A stretch of DNA of 64,000 bases from Palsa-744 sp963734815 (GTDB taxonomy: Bacteria; Actinomycetota; Thermoleophilia; Solirubrobacterales; Solirubrobacteraceae), in assembly GCA_963734815.1 (NCBI GenBank), contig CAVTIH010000002.1, forward strand, positions 930,001 through 994,000. The letters run 5' to 3'. The notes under the pieces were generated by a model. It made no database searches, had not been told where the DNA came from, and was given only the letters and a program-made list of their open reading frames with translations. The position numbers were made by a program, and so were the translations under genes. Shown piece after piece: positions 51,301-60,284 of the stretch (positions are counted from its first letter, which is position 1; every line of letters begins with the position of its first letter).

Positions 51301-51887
51301 CCTTCCGCGGCTCGGAGGAGCGAGTGCGGGAGATTCAGCGTGCCTATCTGCCGCTGCTGAGCGGACACGCGCCGGTGCTCGATCTGGGCTGCGGTCGCGG
51401 GGAGCTGCTGGATCTACTCGCAGAGGTGGGCATGCAAGCCAGCGGCGTGGACCTGGACGCCGGCATGGTCGAGCATGTCCGCGCCAAGGGCCACAAGGTG
51501 GCTCGTGGTGACGTGATTGCGCATCTGCGCACGCTGGCGCCGGGGTCGCTCGGCGCGGTGGTGGCGCTAGAGGTGATCGAGCACCTCCCCTACACGGCGC
51601 TGCTGGAGCTGCTGGAGCTGGCCCGCTCGCGCCTGCGCCAGGACGGCGTGCTGCTCCTGGAGACGGTCAACCCCCACGCAGTGCACGCAATGAAGGCGTT
51701 CTGGGTGGACCCCACCCATCAGCACCCACTGTTCCCCGAGGTGACGCTCGAGCTGTGTCGCCTGACCGGCTTCGCCGAAGCGCTGTGGTTTCACCCCACC
51801 GGCAGCGGCGATTTCGAGGCCGATCGTAACAGCGAGCCGATCTATGCGACCCTCGCACGGCCCGGTCCCGAGCCTGGTCGCCCCTGA
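48381..51887 (+). CDS. Glycosyltransferase-methyltransferase fusion
   Basis: A 1168-residue protein. Residues 1-400 are an N-terminal module (NACTIVSRRELARARVLVST) seen in some actinobacterial glycosyltransferases. Residues 410-790 are GT4: GVNVAGFFTSELGLGEAARL, TIALWWWEVGEFPAGWD, HRSEGFGLTAAEAMLLGKPV. A coiled-coil part (about 830-930) follows, then a class I methyltransferase (965-1160): PVLDLGCGRGELLDLLAEVG, VVALEVIEHLPYTALLELLE, WVDPTHQHPLFPEV. The last resembles WbdD-type chain-capping methyltransferases. It may finish and cap a polysaccharide (inference). The GTG at 48381 is chosen; the frame is open to 48249. Confidence 0.82.
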   Translation: MNACTIVSRRELARARVLVSTFREHHPDPNLKFTVVLLDGVAGAEVVEGAKVRQLGELLGTEGGLTVAGNPSEALDAVVLPYLLRRMLEEGSGPGVYLAPGLRVLGPLAELERALERSGLVLVARAAPERPRDAPAFGGQTGGGALSRRLLAVRAGEDVAGVLESWPRWFQDGDRAVQSWLDGLPAIAKGAAVLREPGYGLDPWTLGEWHASGNRETLEVGGKPARVFDFTALDPLHPERLCDAREVIQLSSVPALAELCRREAQDLREAGWEQDAARVERLEVLSDGTRMTPTLRGLLVEGVREGELSRSPFSDAGRAELFAYLNEPAQRGRGVGLTRAHLAIWEDRIDLQAAYPHLDGPDGEGYAGWLCVHGGQEGLSQALLPPAPPHIHRDSAPIPHEQEEPWGVNVAGFFTSELGLGEAARLLIAGLDACGVPALPVQAQLVPPCRQGAEFIYADPDAAVYPINIVCMNGDTIAPFAREVGTAFFTGRHTIALWWWEVGEFPAGWDTAFEYVDEVWVASKHIYDAIAPTAPVPVVQVGLPVALPRVSPLGRAQVGMPVEGFLFLFVHDYHSTAARKNPVGLVEAFKRAFPPGCGAKLVVKSINAENLPHEHDRVVLAAGEHPDITLIDAYVSAGEKNAMIAACDCYVSLHRSEGFGLTAAEAMLLGKPVIATRYGGTLEFMNDGNSYLVDWRPTQVGEGAHPYPANGEWADPNIDQAAALMREVMADPKSARERGERARSEMIERHSPRAAGESMRARLRTIHEQRERAGAKVLNVAHVPVLDLYELPQLIANEASGPTGQRAIRIKRAVHRVVSRLMNPFVGHQREVDVHILDAVKRLDVRLQEVSRTLQDQQEARFAQSLGLARRLRGDLDDARAELAGVRTELTHIQPSPRLQALEDIGSELEHHLAEHRARPYVDEDHDLESWSDPAVGVVLGFRAGEAKTTETEPGAQTAAASRAERTYFDFEATFRGSEERVREIQRAYLPLLSGHAPVLDLGCGRGELLDLLAEVGMQASGVDLDAGMVEHVRAKGHKVARGDVIAHLRTLAPGSLGAVVALEVIEHLPYTALLELLELARSRLRQDGVLLLETVNPHAVHAMKAFWVDPTHQHPLFPEVTLELCRLTGFAEALWFHPTGSGDFEADRNSEPIYATLARPGPEPGRP

Positions 51888-52096
51888 CTGGGCACAACCC
51901 GGATCAAGCGCTTCAGGTTCCGGCGGCGGCTTCCTGGGAGCAACGATGCGCCGGCGGCTGAAGGAGCTGAGCGGTACCGGCGTAGTGACGGTCCGCCCAC
52001 TGGGCGGGCGGGGGCGGCGAGGCAGGGAGCCCCCGCTTGGCGATCACGTGCGGCCAAACCGACCTGACTTCGCAACCTTGCAATAAGCTGCCGCCG

Positions 52097-53275
52097 GTGG
52101 CCCTGTCGATCTGCTGCGTAACGGCCAGCCCAAGCCGGGCTGCGACCGTCCTGTCTGGGCTTCGACAGGTCGCCGACGAGATTGTGGTTGCGGTGGATGT
52201 GTCGGGTGGCGAGCAGGATCTGACGCCGCTGAGCGCGGTGGCCGACCGCCTGTTGCAGATCGAGGTCGACACCTTCGTTGAGCAGACCTTGGCCTGGCTT
52301 CACGCGCAGTGCTCAGCCGACTGGATCTTGCGCGTCGACGACGACGAGGTTCTCGGCGTGAGCCTGCTCGAGCGGCTCCCAGAACTCACGCAGGCGCGGG
52401 ACGTCGTCCAGTATTGGATCGCACGGCGCTGGCTCTACCCCAACCCCGAGCACTGGCTCGAGGAGTGGCCGTGGTTCCCTGATTTTCAGGGGCGGCTGGT
52501 CCGCAACGATGCCCGGCTGTGGTTTCCCGGGCTATGCCACAGCAGCGTGGCGCTCGCCCTACCAGCCCGTTACCTCGACGACGGCCTCTACCACCTAGTG
52601 CTCCTGCTCGCAGATCGCCAGGAGCGCGAGCGCAAGGTCGAGCGTTATCGCAGGGTCGATCCGGGGCTCCGTGTAACGGCGGCGGATTCCCACCTGTCGA
52701 GCTACTACCTGCCTGAGCGTTTTCCGGGCGCGCGGAGCGCCGTGGTGAACCCTCGCGACCGAGACGCGATCAGCGCGGTGCTGGCACACCCGGAGGAGCC
52801 CCGCTCCCTCCCTGCGGCGGCGCCCCCCGCGCAGCGCTTCACTCGTGGGGAGGTCCAGGCGCGGTGGGCCGAGCGAGATTTCGATGAGTCCGGATACCGC
52901 GCGACGATTGGTCCGGTCGACGTCTATCGTCAGTTGGTGGCCAACGATCACCGTCCGTTTCGTATCTGCGTGCGCAACGAGGGGACCGAGTGGTGGCCCG
53001 GCGGCGGCGAGGACCGACGGCCGCTGATTCGCGTGGCCTACCGATGGCTGACCCCGCAGGGAGCCGCGGTCGAGAGCGAGGGGCACCGCACCACGCTCCC
53101 ACATCCACTGGCTCCGGGGGAGTCCTGCCTCGTGCAGATGCAGGTGACCGCGCCGGCAGTCTGTGGCCGTTACCTGCTCGCGCCGGACCTCGTGCACGAG
53201 CACGTCAGGTGGTTTCAGTGTGAGTCGCAGCCCGTGGAGATGCTGGTCACGGTACCCGACGGTGCGCTGCGATGA
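52097..53275 (+). CDS. GT2-like glycosyltransferase with C-terminal Ig-like domain (paralog 1)
   Basis: A 392-residue protein: VALSICCVTASPSRAATVLS, then SADWILRVDDDEVLG as the metal-binding D-x-D region, then RLVRNDARLWFPGLCHSSVA. The C-terminal 120 residues form a beta sandwich (RPFRICVRNEGTEWWPGGG, PHPLAPGESCLVQMQVTAPA) like the NBR1/Ig-type domains fused to glycan enzymes. The GTG at 52097 is chosen because the next gene begins MTLSVCCITS at the same place. It overlaps that gene by ATGA and is its tandem paralog. Confidence 0.78.
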   Translation: MALSICCVTASPSRAATVLSGLRQVADEIVVAVDVSGGEQDLTPLSAVADRLLQIEVDTFVEQTLAWLHAQCSADWILRVDDDEVLGVSLLERLPELTQARDVVQYWIARRWLYPNPEHWLEEWPWFPDFQGRLVRNDARLWFPGLCHSSVALALPARYLDDGLYHLVLLLADRQERERKVERYRRVDPGLRVTAADSHLSSYYLPERFPGARSAVVNPRDRDAISAVLAHPEEPRSLPAAAPPAQRFTRGEVQARWAERDFDESGYRATIGPVDVYRQLVANDHRPFRICVRNEGTEWWPGGGEDRRPLIRVAYRWLTPQGAAVESEGHRTTLPHPLAPGESCLVQMQVTAPAVCGRYLLAPDLVHEHVRWFQCESQPVEMLVTVPDGALR

Positions 53276-54447
53276 CGCTCTCGGTCTGCTGCATTACAAG
53301 CGATCCGGGAGCGCGCGTGGCCGCGATCCTGCGCCAGTTGCGACCGGTCGCCGAGGAGATCGTGGTGGCGGTAGACTCGCGGCTGGACCCGCGGCGCCTC
53401 GGCCGCTACGCTGAGGTCGCCGATCGGCTGCTGCGTTACGAGTTCGTGGATTCTGCCGAGCAGGCCGCTCCCTGCATCATCTCTCAGTGCACCGGTGACT
53501 GGATCCTGAGGATCGACGGCGACGAGGTCTTGAGCCGTGCGCTCATCGAGCGACTACCGGAGTTGACCGGCGCGCGCGACGTCTTTCAGTATTGGCTGCC
53601 GTGTTGCTGGCTGTTCCCCGACGCACGCCACTACCTGGCCCAGCCACCCTGGCATTTCAGCGCCGCACGACTGGTGCGCAACGATCCCGCCACGCTCTGG
53701 TATGGCGGACTCTCACACAGTCAGTTCGAACCAGCCTTTCCGTCGGTCCATCTCAGCGAGGGCTTCTACCACCTATCGCTGCTCGTGCATGACCTCGCCT
53801 ACCGAGAGGCTAAGATCGCGCGCTATCTGAGCATCCAGAGCATCCACAACCGCCGCGTGCTCGAAGTCGACCTAAACGCATTCTATGTACCCGAGCGGGA
53901 CCGGACCTTCGGCATCAATCCCGTGCCCGTCCCATCTGGCGACCTTACCGCCATCGCAGAGGTGCTGGCCGCCTCGGGAGAGGAGAGGCCGGGGCCGCCT
54001 CCCGATGAGATCCCGATGTGGACCTGGAGCGAGATCCAGTACGCCTGGCCACGGCGGACGCTTCCTGAGACGGCCTATCGGGGCGAGATCGAGGCGTTCG
54101 AACGCGCCCCCAAGCTCTATGGCGGTCAGCGGCGTCCGGTCACAGTGCGCATCAGGAACGCCGGCACCGAGCAGTGGCCGGGATTGAACCGGGAGCCCTG
54201 GATCAAGCTCTCGCACCGGTGGCTCGCACCGAGTGGCCCCGTTCCTGGAGAGTGGGTGGATGCCTGCCTACCTGCACGTTTACCCCCCGGGGGCAGCACG
54301 CTGGTGCCGGTGGCGATCGAGGCTCCCCCGAGCACCGGACAGCACATGCTCGAAGTGGCGCTCGTCCACGAGGATCCGTTGCGCGAGCAAGTCATCAGGC
54401 GCTTCGCCGCGGTCTCACTGCCTATCGACGTCGAGGCTGCGGAGTGA
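53272..54447 (+). CDS. GT2-like glycosyltransferase with C-terminal Ig-like domain (paralog 2)
   Basis: A 391-residue protein with the same layout as its upstream neighbour: MTLSVCCITSDPGARVAAIL, TGDWILRIDGDEVLSRALIE, RLVRNDPATLWYGGLSHSQF, and the C-terminal RNAGTEQWPGLNREPWIKLS and LPPGGSTLVPVAIEAPPSTG. Its D-x-D region reads DGDE where paralog 1 has DDDE. The two are translationally coupled (ATGA). Probably they add similar sugars or act on the same chain; the Ig-like domain may bind glycan. Substrates unknown. Confidence 0.78.
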   Translation: MTLSVCCITSDPGARVAAILRQLRPVAEEIVVAVDSRLDPRRLGRYAEVADRLLRYEFVDSAEQAAPCIISQCTGDWILRIDGDEVLSRALIERLPELTGARDVFQYWLPCCWLFPDARHYLAQPPWHFSAARLVRNDPATLWYGGLSHSQFEPAFPSVHLSEGFYHLSLLVHDLAYREAKIARYLSIQSIHNRRVLEVDLNAFYVPERDRTFGINPVPVPSGDLTAIAEVLAASGEERPGPPPDEIPMWTWSEIQYAWPRRTLPETAYRGEIEAFERAPKLYGGQRRPVTVRIRNAGTEQWPGLNREPWIKLSHRWLAPSGPVPGEWVDACLPARLPPGGSTLVPVAIEAPPSTGQHMLEVALVHEDPLREQVIRRFAAVSLPIDVEAAE

Positions 54448-54492
54448 TCGCGGGCTTCCAAATCTGGACCTCACTTTGCAATCGTTCCGATC

Positions 54493-56904
54493 TCACGACG
54501 TCAACTGAGGCTGTGGACCCGGTGCGCAAAGTGTTGCCGCAGCACCTGAGCGCCCGCCCTTGCGCGATATGATCGGCAGACATAGCGCTGGCTCGCTGAT
54601 CGTCGCATTACGAATCTGCAGAGCAAGCTCCCGGGTGTCCGGTGGATATCGCACCAGTGGAGCATCGGTCAGGAAATGCACCAGATTGTGACCTGGGGCC
54701 AGGGTGAGATGGGCAGAGAGGGCGGTTCCCCGCGAGGTGACGATAGAGTGCACAGTCATACCGCCCGGGTACTTGACCACCAAGTTGCTGGGCTTTGCGA
54801 GACCCGTAGCAGCGACTGCCGTAAAACGCGCAGAGCGCGCGATTTTAGCAGGATTGAACAGATCCAAGCTGGAGCTCTGAAGAGCCCAATGCCAGCTGTT
54901 CGCATCCTGAGTCTCCACGTCGTAAAAGCCCGAACCGAAGTTCATCTGCAGCGGGTAAAGAGCGGCTGCCGCGAGTTGCTTGCCCTGTGCACCCGAGTAG
55001 CGCTGGCGCAACCGCTGGTTGTAGAGGGCCATGTTGAAGAAATACAAGCGTCCATCGGAGCTCACGAACGGCTTGACATCGAGCGCGCTCGACAGCGCGG
55101 GGATGAGTGCCGCCCCGCCATCGGAGTATCCAAACGTATCGACGTAAATACCCTTGAACCCCGCCGCCGAGATCTCAGCGAGCATCAGCCCCAGCGGCCG
55201 ATTCACGACGGCCGACTCCCAGTCTGAGGGCAGGCCCTTGAGCTGGCCGTAGCTCCAACGCAGACGAGTTGAGTGCACGTACGGGATCAGCTCGGCGTAG
55301 TCTTCCATCCGGTTGACCGGCGGGTTCTCGGGAAACGGGACATAGGGCAGCTGGAACACGCTGGCGCCGGCCGGCAACTGATGCTGTACGGCGTAGACAA
55401 AGTTGGCATCCGTAACGTACTCGGCAGCCTCCGCCTTGTAGTCCGGCGCCATAGAGGAGCCCGTCTGGTCCAGCACGCCAACGGCCAGTACCGCGGCGAG
55501 GCAGGCCGCAAAGCCCCAGCGCCGACGCCGCGAACCGCTGCCGATGCGCCGCCTCAACGCATCCAGCATCAGTCCGGCGCCCATCAGAGCAAAGAACGCA
55601 ATGAACACCGAGATGCGATTCCACGCGCGCAGCTGGGGATTTACGACGTAGGCGAAGATAGTCCCCAGCCCGCCAACCGTGCCGATCAGGAAGGCGAGCC
55701 CAGCGGCGAGCGCTGCGTACGCATAGCGGGGATCGGGAACTCTCACGCGGTCGAGGCCAAGGGCGCGCACTACAGACGCGATCACCAACCCCAATAGGCC
55801 CAGCGTGCCGACCAGCCCGAGACTGGCACTGTGTCCCTCGCCGACGGGTGCGGTGGCCGTAGCTTGGTATTCCTCGGTGAGTTGCGACAGAGCTTCAATG
55901 CGATGCCCAGCGATTGGCAGAACGAGGTCGGCGAGCGACAGCGCATACATGTCACTCTCAAAGGGAAAACGCTGACCCACGGCCGGATCCCCGCCGTGCT
56001 GGGATCTGTAGATCAGTGTCGGTAGACCGTTTAGGGCTACCGTCGCGAGGACCAGGACAGTGACAACGGTCCCGCTCACCAACACCCTGGGACTACGCTT
56101 GGCGAGGGACGCAAATGCTGCCACCAATAGAACCAGGGCTGCGGTGAAGACAGCGTAGTAGTTGTCTGACGAGCCCATCACGACGCAGGCCAACACGGTT
56201 GCGGCGGAACGCCAAGTCAGATATCTTCCGATACCGCGCCTCTTCGCACTACGACCAAAGAGGGCTTTGCCTGAAAGTACCGCGATGACGAGATAGCAGC
56301 CGAGTGGGACGGCGAAGTAAGAGCCCTGGAAGAGGTGGCCCTCGCCGTCGTAGAAGTGATAGGGCAAGAGAGTAAAAAGGACGGCGCAAACGACCGATGC
56401 GCCAATCGAGATCCCCACTGCACGCAACCCGGCATAGGCACTCACCGCTATCAGCGGAAAGCAGAGTAGAAAGAAGAGATTCTCGATAACGACAGGATTA
56501 CTAAACGGAATCCCGATGAGCTTGATGATCAGCAGGTAGAGACTATCACCGCTAAACACCGGATAGTCATAGAGATGCTGGCCAAGAGGTGCGCCAACGC
56601 TAGGGTTGGTCAGGTACCAGCCATGTTCGAGGATGCTCTTGATGACAGCAAGGCCAAAGGTCTCGTCACCACCGGGGCTCGAATACAGAGGTACCCTTAG
56701 ATTGGCCTGCCACACTTCGAGGACAACGACTCCTATGACTGTCGCGAGCGCCGCTGCGAGGAAGGCTGCCAATAGCTCGGATCGCAGGCGTTTGGCCCAT
56801 ACCGACGCCGTTCTGCGAGACCCAGCAGACGGCGAGCCGGTTTCCGCTTCGGCAATTCCCTCCGAGCTAAGCCCCTGCGCTTCCCTGGTACTGGTCTCGC
56901 TCAT
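54493..56904 (-). CDS. Large polytopic membrane protein (GT-C/YfhO-like)
   Basis: An 803-residue protein with a cytoplasmic N-tail, then about twelve hydrophobic helices up to residue 480 and an extracytoplasmic C-terminal domain. The first loop has SSPGGDETFGLAVIKSI, an acidic motif in the place where GT-C enzymes hold their catalytic Asp or Glu; VNPQLRAWNRISVFIAFFAL is a conserved YfhO-type helix. It probably transfers a lipid-linked sugar outside the membrane (inference). Its ATG overlaps the stop of a 74-residue gene by ATGA. It is convergent with the GT2 pair. Confidence 0.72.
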   Translation of the reverse strand: MSETSTREAQGLSSEGIAEAETGSPSAGSRRTASVWAKRLRSELLAAFLAAALATVIGVVVLEVWQANLRVPLYSSPGGDETFGLAVIKSILEHGWYLTNPSVGAPLGQHLYDYPVFSGDSLYLLIIKLIGIPFSNPVVIENLFFLLCFPLIAVSAYAGLRAVGISIGASVVCAVLFTLLPYHFYDGEGHLFQGSYFAVPLGCYLVIAVLSGKALFGRSAKRRGIGRYLTWRSAATVLACVVMGSSDNYYAVFTAALVLLVAAFASLAKRSPRVLVSGTVVTVLVLATVALNGLPTLIYRSQHGGDPAVGQRFPFESDMYALSLADLVLPIAGHRIEALSQLTEEYQATATAPVGEGHSASLGLVGTLGLLGLVIASVVRALGLDRVRVPDPRYAYAALAAGLAFLIGTVGGLGTIFAYVVNPQLRAWNRISVFIAFFALMGAGLMLDALRRRIGSGSRRRRWGFAACLAAVLAVGVLDQTGSSMAPDYKAEAAEYVTDANFVYAVQHQLPAGASVFQLPYVPFPENPPVNRMEDYAELIPYVHSTRLRWSYGQLKGLPSDWESAVVNRPLGLMLAEISAAGFKGIYVDTFGYSDGGAALIPALSSALDVKPFVSSDGRLYFFNMALYNQRLRQRYSGAQGKQLAAAALYPLQMNFGSGFYDVETQDANSWHWALQSSSLDLFNPAKIARSARFTAVAATGLAKPSNLVVKYPGGMTVHSIVTSRGTALSAHLTLAPGHNLVHFLTDAPLVRYPPDTRELALQIRNATISEPALCLPIISRKGGRSGAAATLCAPGPQPQLTS

Positions 56905-57125
56905 GATCGTCTGGCAAACAGTGTGCCGCTGACTGTCTTCAGCTCGCCCGCAAGATCGTTCCAGATCGAGCTCGCCTGTACGTCGAAGAGGCGACGAGCA
57001 CTAGCGATCGCTCGACCGTCGAGTCGGCTGAAGGACGAAGGCAGCCAGTGCTTGTCGCTCTGGCTGCCGACATCGGTTCGACGGGGGGAGGTGGAGATAC
57101 TGCCTGTGGTTTGCCGTGAGAACAT
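56901..57125 (-). CDS. Small hypothetical protein coupled to the membrane protein
   Basis: A 74-residue protein: MFSRQTTGSISTSPRRTDVG, then HWLPSSFSRLDGRAIASARR and LFDVQASSIWNDLAGELKTV. Its stop overlaps the next start (ATGA), and it begins only 20 bp after the preceding membrane-protein gene, so it sits within an operon. The C-terminal half looks folded and amphipathic. It could be the residue of a longer gene. No family recognised. Confidence 0.45.
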   Translation of the reverse strand: MFSRQTTGSISTSPRRTDVGSQSDKHWLPSSFSRLDGRAIASARRLFDVQASSIWNDLAGELKTVSGTLFARRS

Positions 57126-57145
57126 GGATGTCGAGCGGAACGTTA

Positions 57146-59587
57146 CTAGCCACAACCCGGCGGCACGGTGAGCACAGCCTGCGGGGCGATCACCGGACGT
57201 GTACTGTTCGCCCGCTTGGACGCGAGTGCGGTCATGCGGAACGCTTGCAGGCCCTGCCCGTCGGCGCCAATCTCTCGCAACATGAAGCGACGCCGCAACA
57301 ATGCGAAGGTGTATTGCTGGATCGGCAGCAGCTGACCGGCGTCTTGTGGAGCCGTACTGATGACGACGATCCCGCCTGGACGCAGCGAGCGGACGGCTGC
57401 CACCACACGCCCGGGTCCCTGGGCCGACAGCGATTCCTGGCAAGGCTGGCTCGCCCCGACCGCATTTGCCGTACCGAGACGCAGGAGCGCCTCCGTCTCG
57501 ACGCTCGGTGTCAGCAGGGTTGTCAGGCCACCATGCATGGATCCGAGGGACGAGACGAAAGCCACGACGTGCGCGGCGGTTGGATCGATCACCGGGTTGT
57601 GCCACATCGCACGCAGCTGACTGCCCAGCGGGGGAGCGCTCCCCAGGACCGCGGCGAGTGCGGTGTGCGGGTATTTCAGGCCGATGTCTTCCCCCTCGCT
57701 CGCGACGATCATCGCGCCAAGGAAGATCGCCGTACCGCTCGCGACCGCTACCGCGACGCGACTGTCGAATGTCAAGCGGATGATGCCAAGCCAAACGAAC
57801 AGCAGCGCCACGGCCGGCGGCGAGATGTGGATGAGATTGTCCGGGTGAGCGCGATCCAGGTAGTACGTGTAAACGAGGGCCCCGAGCACCGTCAGGCCGG
57901 TGACGGCGCGAAATGCGAGTACGCGCTCACGCACGAGTCCTGGTCGTGCGACTGCGAGCAGCACGATGACTATGGCCGAGACGGTATACATCGCCCCAAG
58001 CGCAAGGCCCGCCGACCAAGGTTCTATCGGCAGCGCGCCAAGCCCTCCAGTGGTGTACAAGCGGACGTAGTCGAGATATGCACCCCAATTCGCCCAAGCA
58101 CCGCTCGCCACTCGTGTCACCAGTGTAAATGCCAGCAGGCCGAAGAGGCTCACCGCAACCAGCTGCGCGAGACGGCGAACGGCTATCCACATACGCTCGC
58201 GTGCGCTCACCTCCGCGACCGCGGCGTCCAGGCAAGCAAGTGCACCCGCGGTTCCCACGCAGTAGACCCAGGCCTCCCCGCTCCAGACGGCGGCCACGGC
58301 CACGGTCGCCAGGACAAGTACATCGAATAGTCGTCTGTGGCGCACCGTCCTCGCCGACGCGAGCGACCAGAGGATCACGAGCCACGGCAGACCAAACCGC
58401 AACACGCCGGTGCTCGGGTAGTAGGTGTAGTAGGAGGGTTCCTCGAAAACGTAAAGAGACACGGCGACAGCCAATCCAACTATCGCGATGAGCAGCGATT
58501 GGGTGCTCCAGCGCAAGATGACGTAGATGACGACTGACAGCAGCACCGTCAATAACGAGAGCAACAAGGTGAACATGCCGTAACCAATCGGCACGACGAG
58601 GAAGACCGCCGCCAGTGCGTCAAAGAGGCCCACGCCGTACTGCGAGAACGTGCCGACCAACATCGGATGTCCGTGGAGTACGTCGTTGGCCGGTCCGAGG
58701 AAGTAGTTGTGATCAAGCGCCAAACCGAGTTCCGGAAGCCCGAGATAGACCACCACGAGTGTGCAGACGACGAGCACGGCGGCATCGATTGCTCGGGTCC
58801 ACCCGCGCGGCGGACGGTGACGGCCTCCAAACGCTCTGACCAGGTCGAAGGTTGCGAGCCCGGCGGCGAGTGCCACAGCGAGGTCGACGACGCTGAGCGT
58901 AGCGGGTGGAACGAACGGCGTCACGGCCGCCGCGAGCACGAGCGGCGTTGCGGCGAGCAGCGCCCCGCGCGGAATCCGCTGCGGCCACGCCTCTGGCATG
59001 AGGCGGGCCGCGAAGGCGATCGCGGCGCGGGCTGCGAGCAGTCCGAGCAGCACGAACAGGGACGTGTCGACGGTTGCTGCGGGCGAGAGCGCCAGCAGGC
59101 GCGCAAGACACAGCACGCCCGAGGTCGCCGCGAGCGTCGCGAAGGCGAGCAGCTGCTGGCGTTCCCCCGTCGCGCCCGCGCGCTGCCGGCGCCATGCGAG
59201 CGTTACGCTCAGGGGCACGATCACGAGGATCGCGAGGAAGTAGCCGAGGCGTTCGATCGGCTTGGTCTGCCCGAGCAGCGCGATCAAAGCCGCGGCGCTG
59301 ATCGCGAACATCATCACGCCATCCGCGATCGCCCCGCTCAGCAGCGATGCAAGGTCCCCGTCGGCGTCGTCGGCCGGCGGTGCGCGCCGGGCGCTCACGA
59401 TCAGCGCGGCGACGATCACCTCGCAGCCGACGATCAGCAGCGTCGCCTTCTTCCAGCCGAACGCCGAGGACGCCGCGACGCCCAACGTGTTGGCGGCGAG
59501 CGCCAACACCACCGCCGCGCCGCCGGCGACGAACAGACTCACCGCCAGTCGTGAGCGCACTCCGAGCGTCATGTCGACCTTTGCCAT
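57146..59587 (-). CDS. Large polytopic membrane protein
   Basis: An 813-residue protein with roughly sixteen hydrophobic helices and a soluble C-terminal part of about 150 residues (SLRPGGIVVISTAPQDAGQL). The loop ALDHNYFLGPANDVLHGHPM carries the Asp/His residues expected of GT-C-type membrane glycosyltransferases, and EEPSYYTYYPSTGVLRFGLP is the next conserved loop. The ATG at 59587 overlaps the preceding stop (TGATG). It probably belongs to the surface-glycan region. The donor and acceptor are unknown. Confidence 0.72.
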   Translation of the reverse strand: MAKVDMTLGVRSRLAVSLFVAGGAAVVLALAANTLGVAASSAFGWKKATLLIVGCEVIVAALIVSARRAPPADDADGDLASLLSGAIADGVMMFAISAAALIALLGQTKPIERLGYFLAILVIVPLSVTLAWRRQRAGATGERQQLLAFATLAATSGVLCLARLLALSPAATVDTSLFVLLGLLAARAAIAFAARLMPEAWPQRIPRGALLAATPLVLAAAVTPFVPPATLSVVDLAVALAAGLATFDLVRAFGGRHRPPRGWTRAIDAAVLVVCTLVVVYLGLPELGLALDHNYFLGPANDVLHGHPMLVGTFSQYGVGLFDALAAVFLVVPIGYGMFTLLLSLLTVLLSVVIYVILRWSTQSLLIAIVGLAVAVSLYVFEEPSYYTYYPSTGVLRFGLPWLVILWSLASARTVRHRRLFDVLVLATVAVAAVWSGEAWVYCVGTAGALACLDAAVAEVSARERMWIAVRRLAQLVAVSLFGLLAFTLVTRVASGAWANWGAYLDYVRLYTTGGLGALPIEPWSAGLALGAMYTVSAIVIVLLAVARPGLVRERVLAFRAVTGLTVLGALVYTYYLDRAHPDNLIHISPPAVALLFVWLGIIRLTFDSRVAVAVASGTAIFLGAMIVASEGEDIGLKYPHTALAAVLGSAPPLGSQLRAMWHNPVIDPTAAHVVAFVSSLGSMHGGLTTLLTPSVETEALLRLGTANAVGASQPCQESLSAQGPGRVVAAVRSLRPGGIVVISTAPQDAGQLLPIQQYTFALLRRRFMLREIGADGQGLQAFRMTALASKRANSTRPVIAPQAVLTVPPGCG

Positions 59588-59928
59588 CAGGCGACGCCCT
59601 CCTCCGCGCCGGAGCGCTCCCACAGCCGCCGTCTCGCCCGCAGCCACGCGGCCGTGCGGGCAAGGCCGTCCCCGAGGCTGGTGGCGGCTCGCCAGTCGAG
59701 CAACTTGCGCGCGGCGCGGGGGTCGGACACCCAAACGTCCGCGTCCCAGCCGTGCTGGCCCATCGTGCCCCACGCCGGGAGCACCGTCACGCCCAGAGCG
59801 CCACGCGCCACCTCGACGAGCACGCACCGCGGGCGAGCCGCGGGCAGGTCGAGCACGCCGCCGTACAGCGCGAGGATGTCAGCGATCGACAGCACCAAAC
59901 GCCGGCCGTTGTGTGGAGTTGCGGTCAT
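59587..59928 (-). pseudogene. C-terminal fragment of an NAD-dependent epimerase/dehydratase
   Basis: A 113-residue frame from an ATG at 59928: NGRRLVLSIADILALYGGVL, then GWDADVWVSDPRAARKLLDW and RAATSLGDGLARTAAWLRAR. The last part is the standard end of sugar epimerases. The Rossmann domain that should precede it is missing: upstream DNA to 60290 gives only short frames. It is coupled to the next gene by TGATG, so it may still be translated, perhaps only to carry ribosomes to that gene. Confidence 0.6.
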
Positions 59929-60173
59929 GCGTGCTCGAATTCCCACAACGTCACCATATGGATCGAGGGGCACGAATCGAACGGGCACACGGGCCGCGGT
60001 GGGCATGTCGTGAGATGAACAGGCATTCAGGGTGCATCCGCGAGTACCGGTCGACGAACTGCCAATCAAAGCGAGTGCGCCACCGGCTCGAGCAGGCCGC
60101 TGGCTACGTTCGAGCTCGATCGCCAGGTCGATCGCGCGGTCCATCGCCTTCGCTGTAAGCGACTTGGCCGGGT

Positions 60174-60284
60174 TCACGTTGCTCGCCATGCTTCGATCAT
60201 CTCCTTGTAGCCGGTGCGCACCGTGGTGATCGCAGCCCGCATACCTTCCTCGTAGTCCAGCACGTCGCGGTAGCGCTGACTCAT
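60174..60284 (-). CDS. Short coding-like frame, possibly gene debris
   Basis: A 36-residue frame, MSQRYRDVLDYEEGMRAAIT then TVRTGYKEMIEAWRAT. It looks like the end of a real helical protein. Another frame within 59950-60090 reads DWQFVDRYSRMHPECLFISR, also protein-like, so the whole interval 59929-60290 seems to be a patchwork of gene ends. No function assigned. Confidence 0.3.
   Translation of the reverse strand: MSQRYRDVLDYEEGMRAAITTVRTGYKEMIEAWRAT

Noticed and set aside
56901..57794. 297-codon frame ending with the 74-residue protein
   Set aside because: The upstream part overlaps the membrane protein in another frame and is not protein-like; only the last 74 codons are kept.
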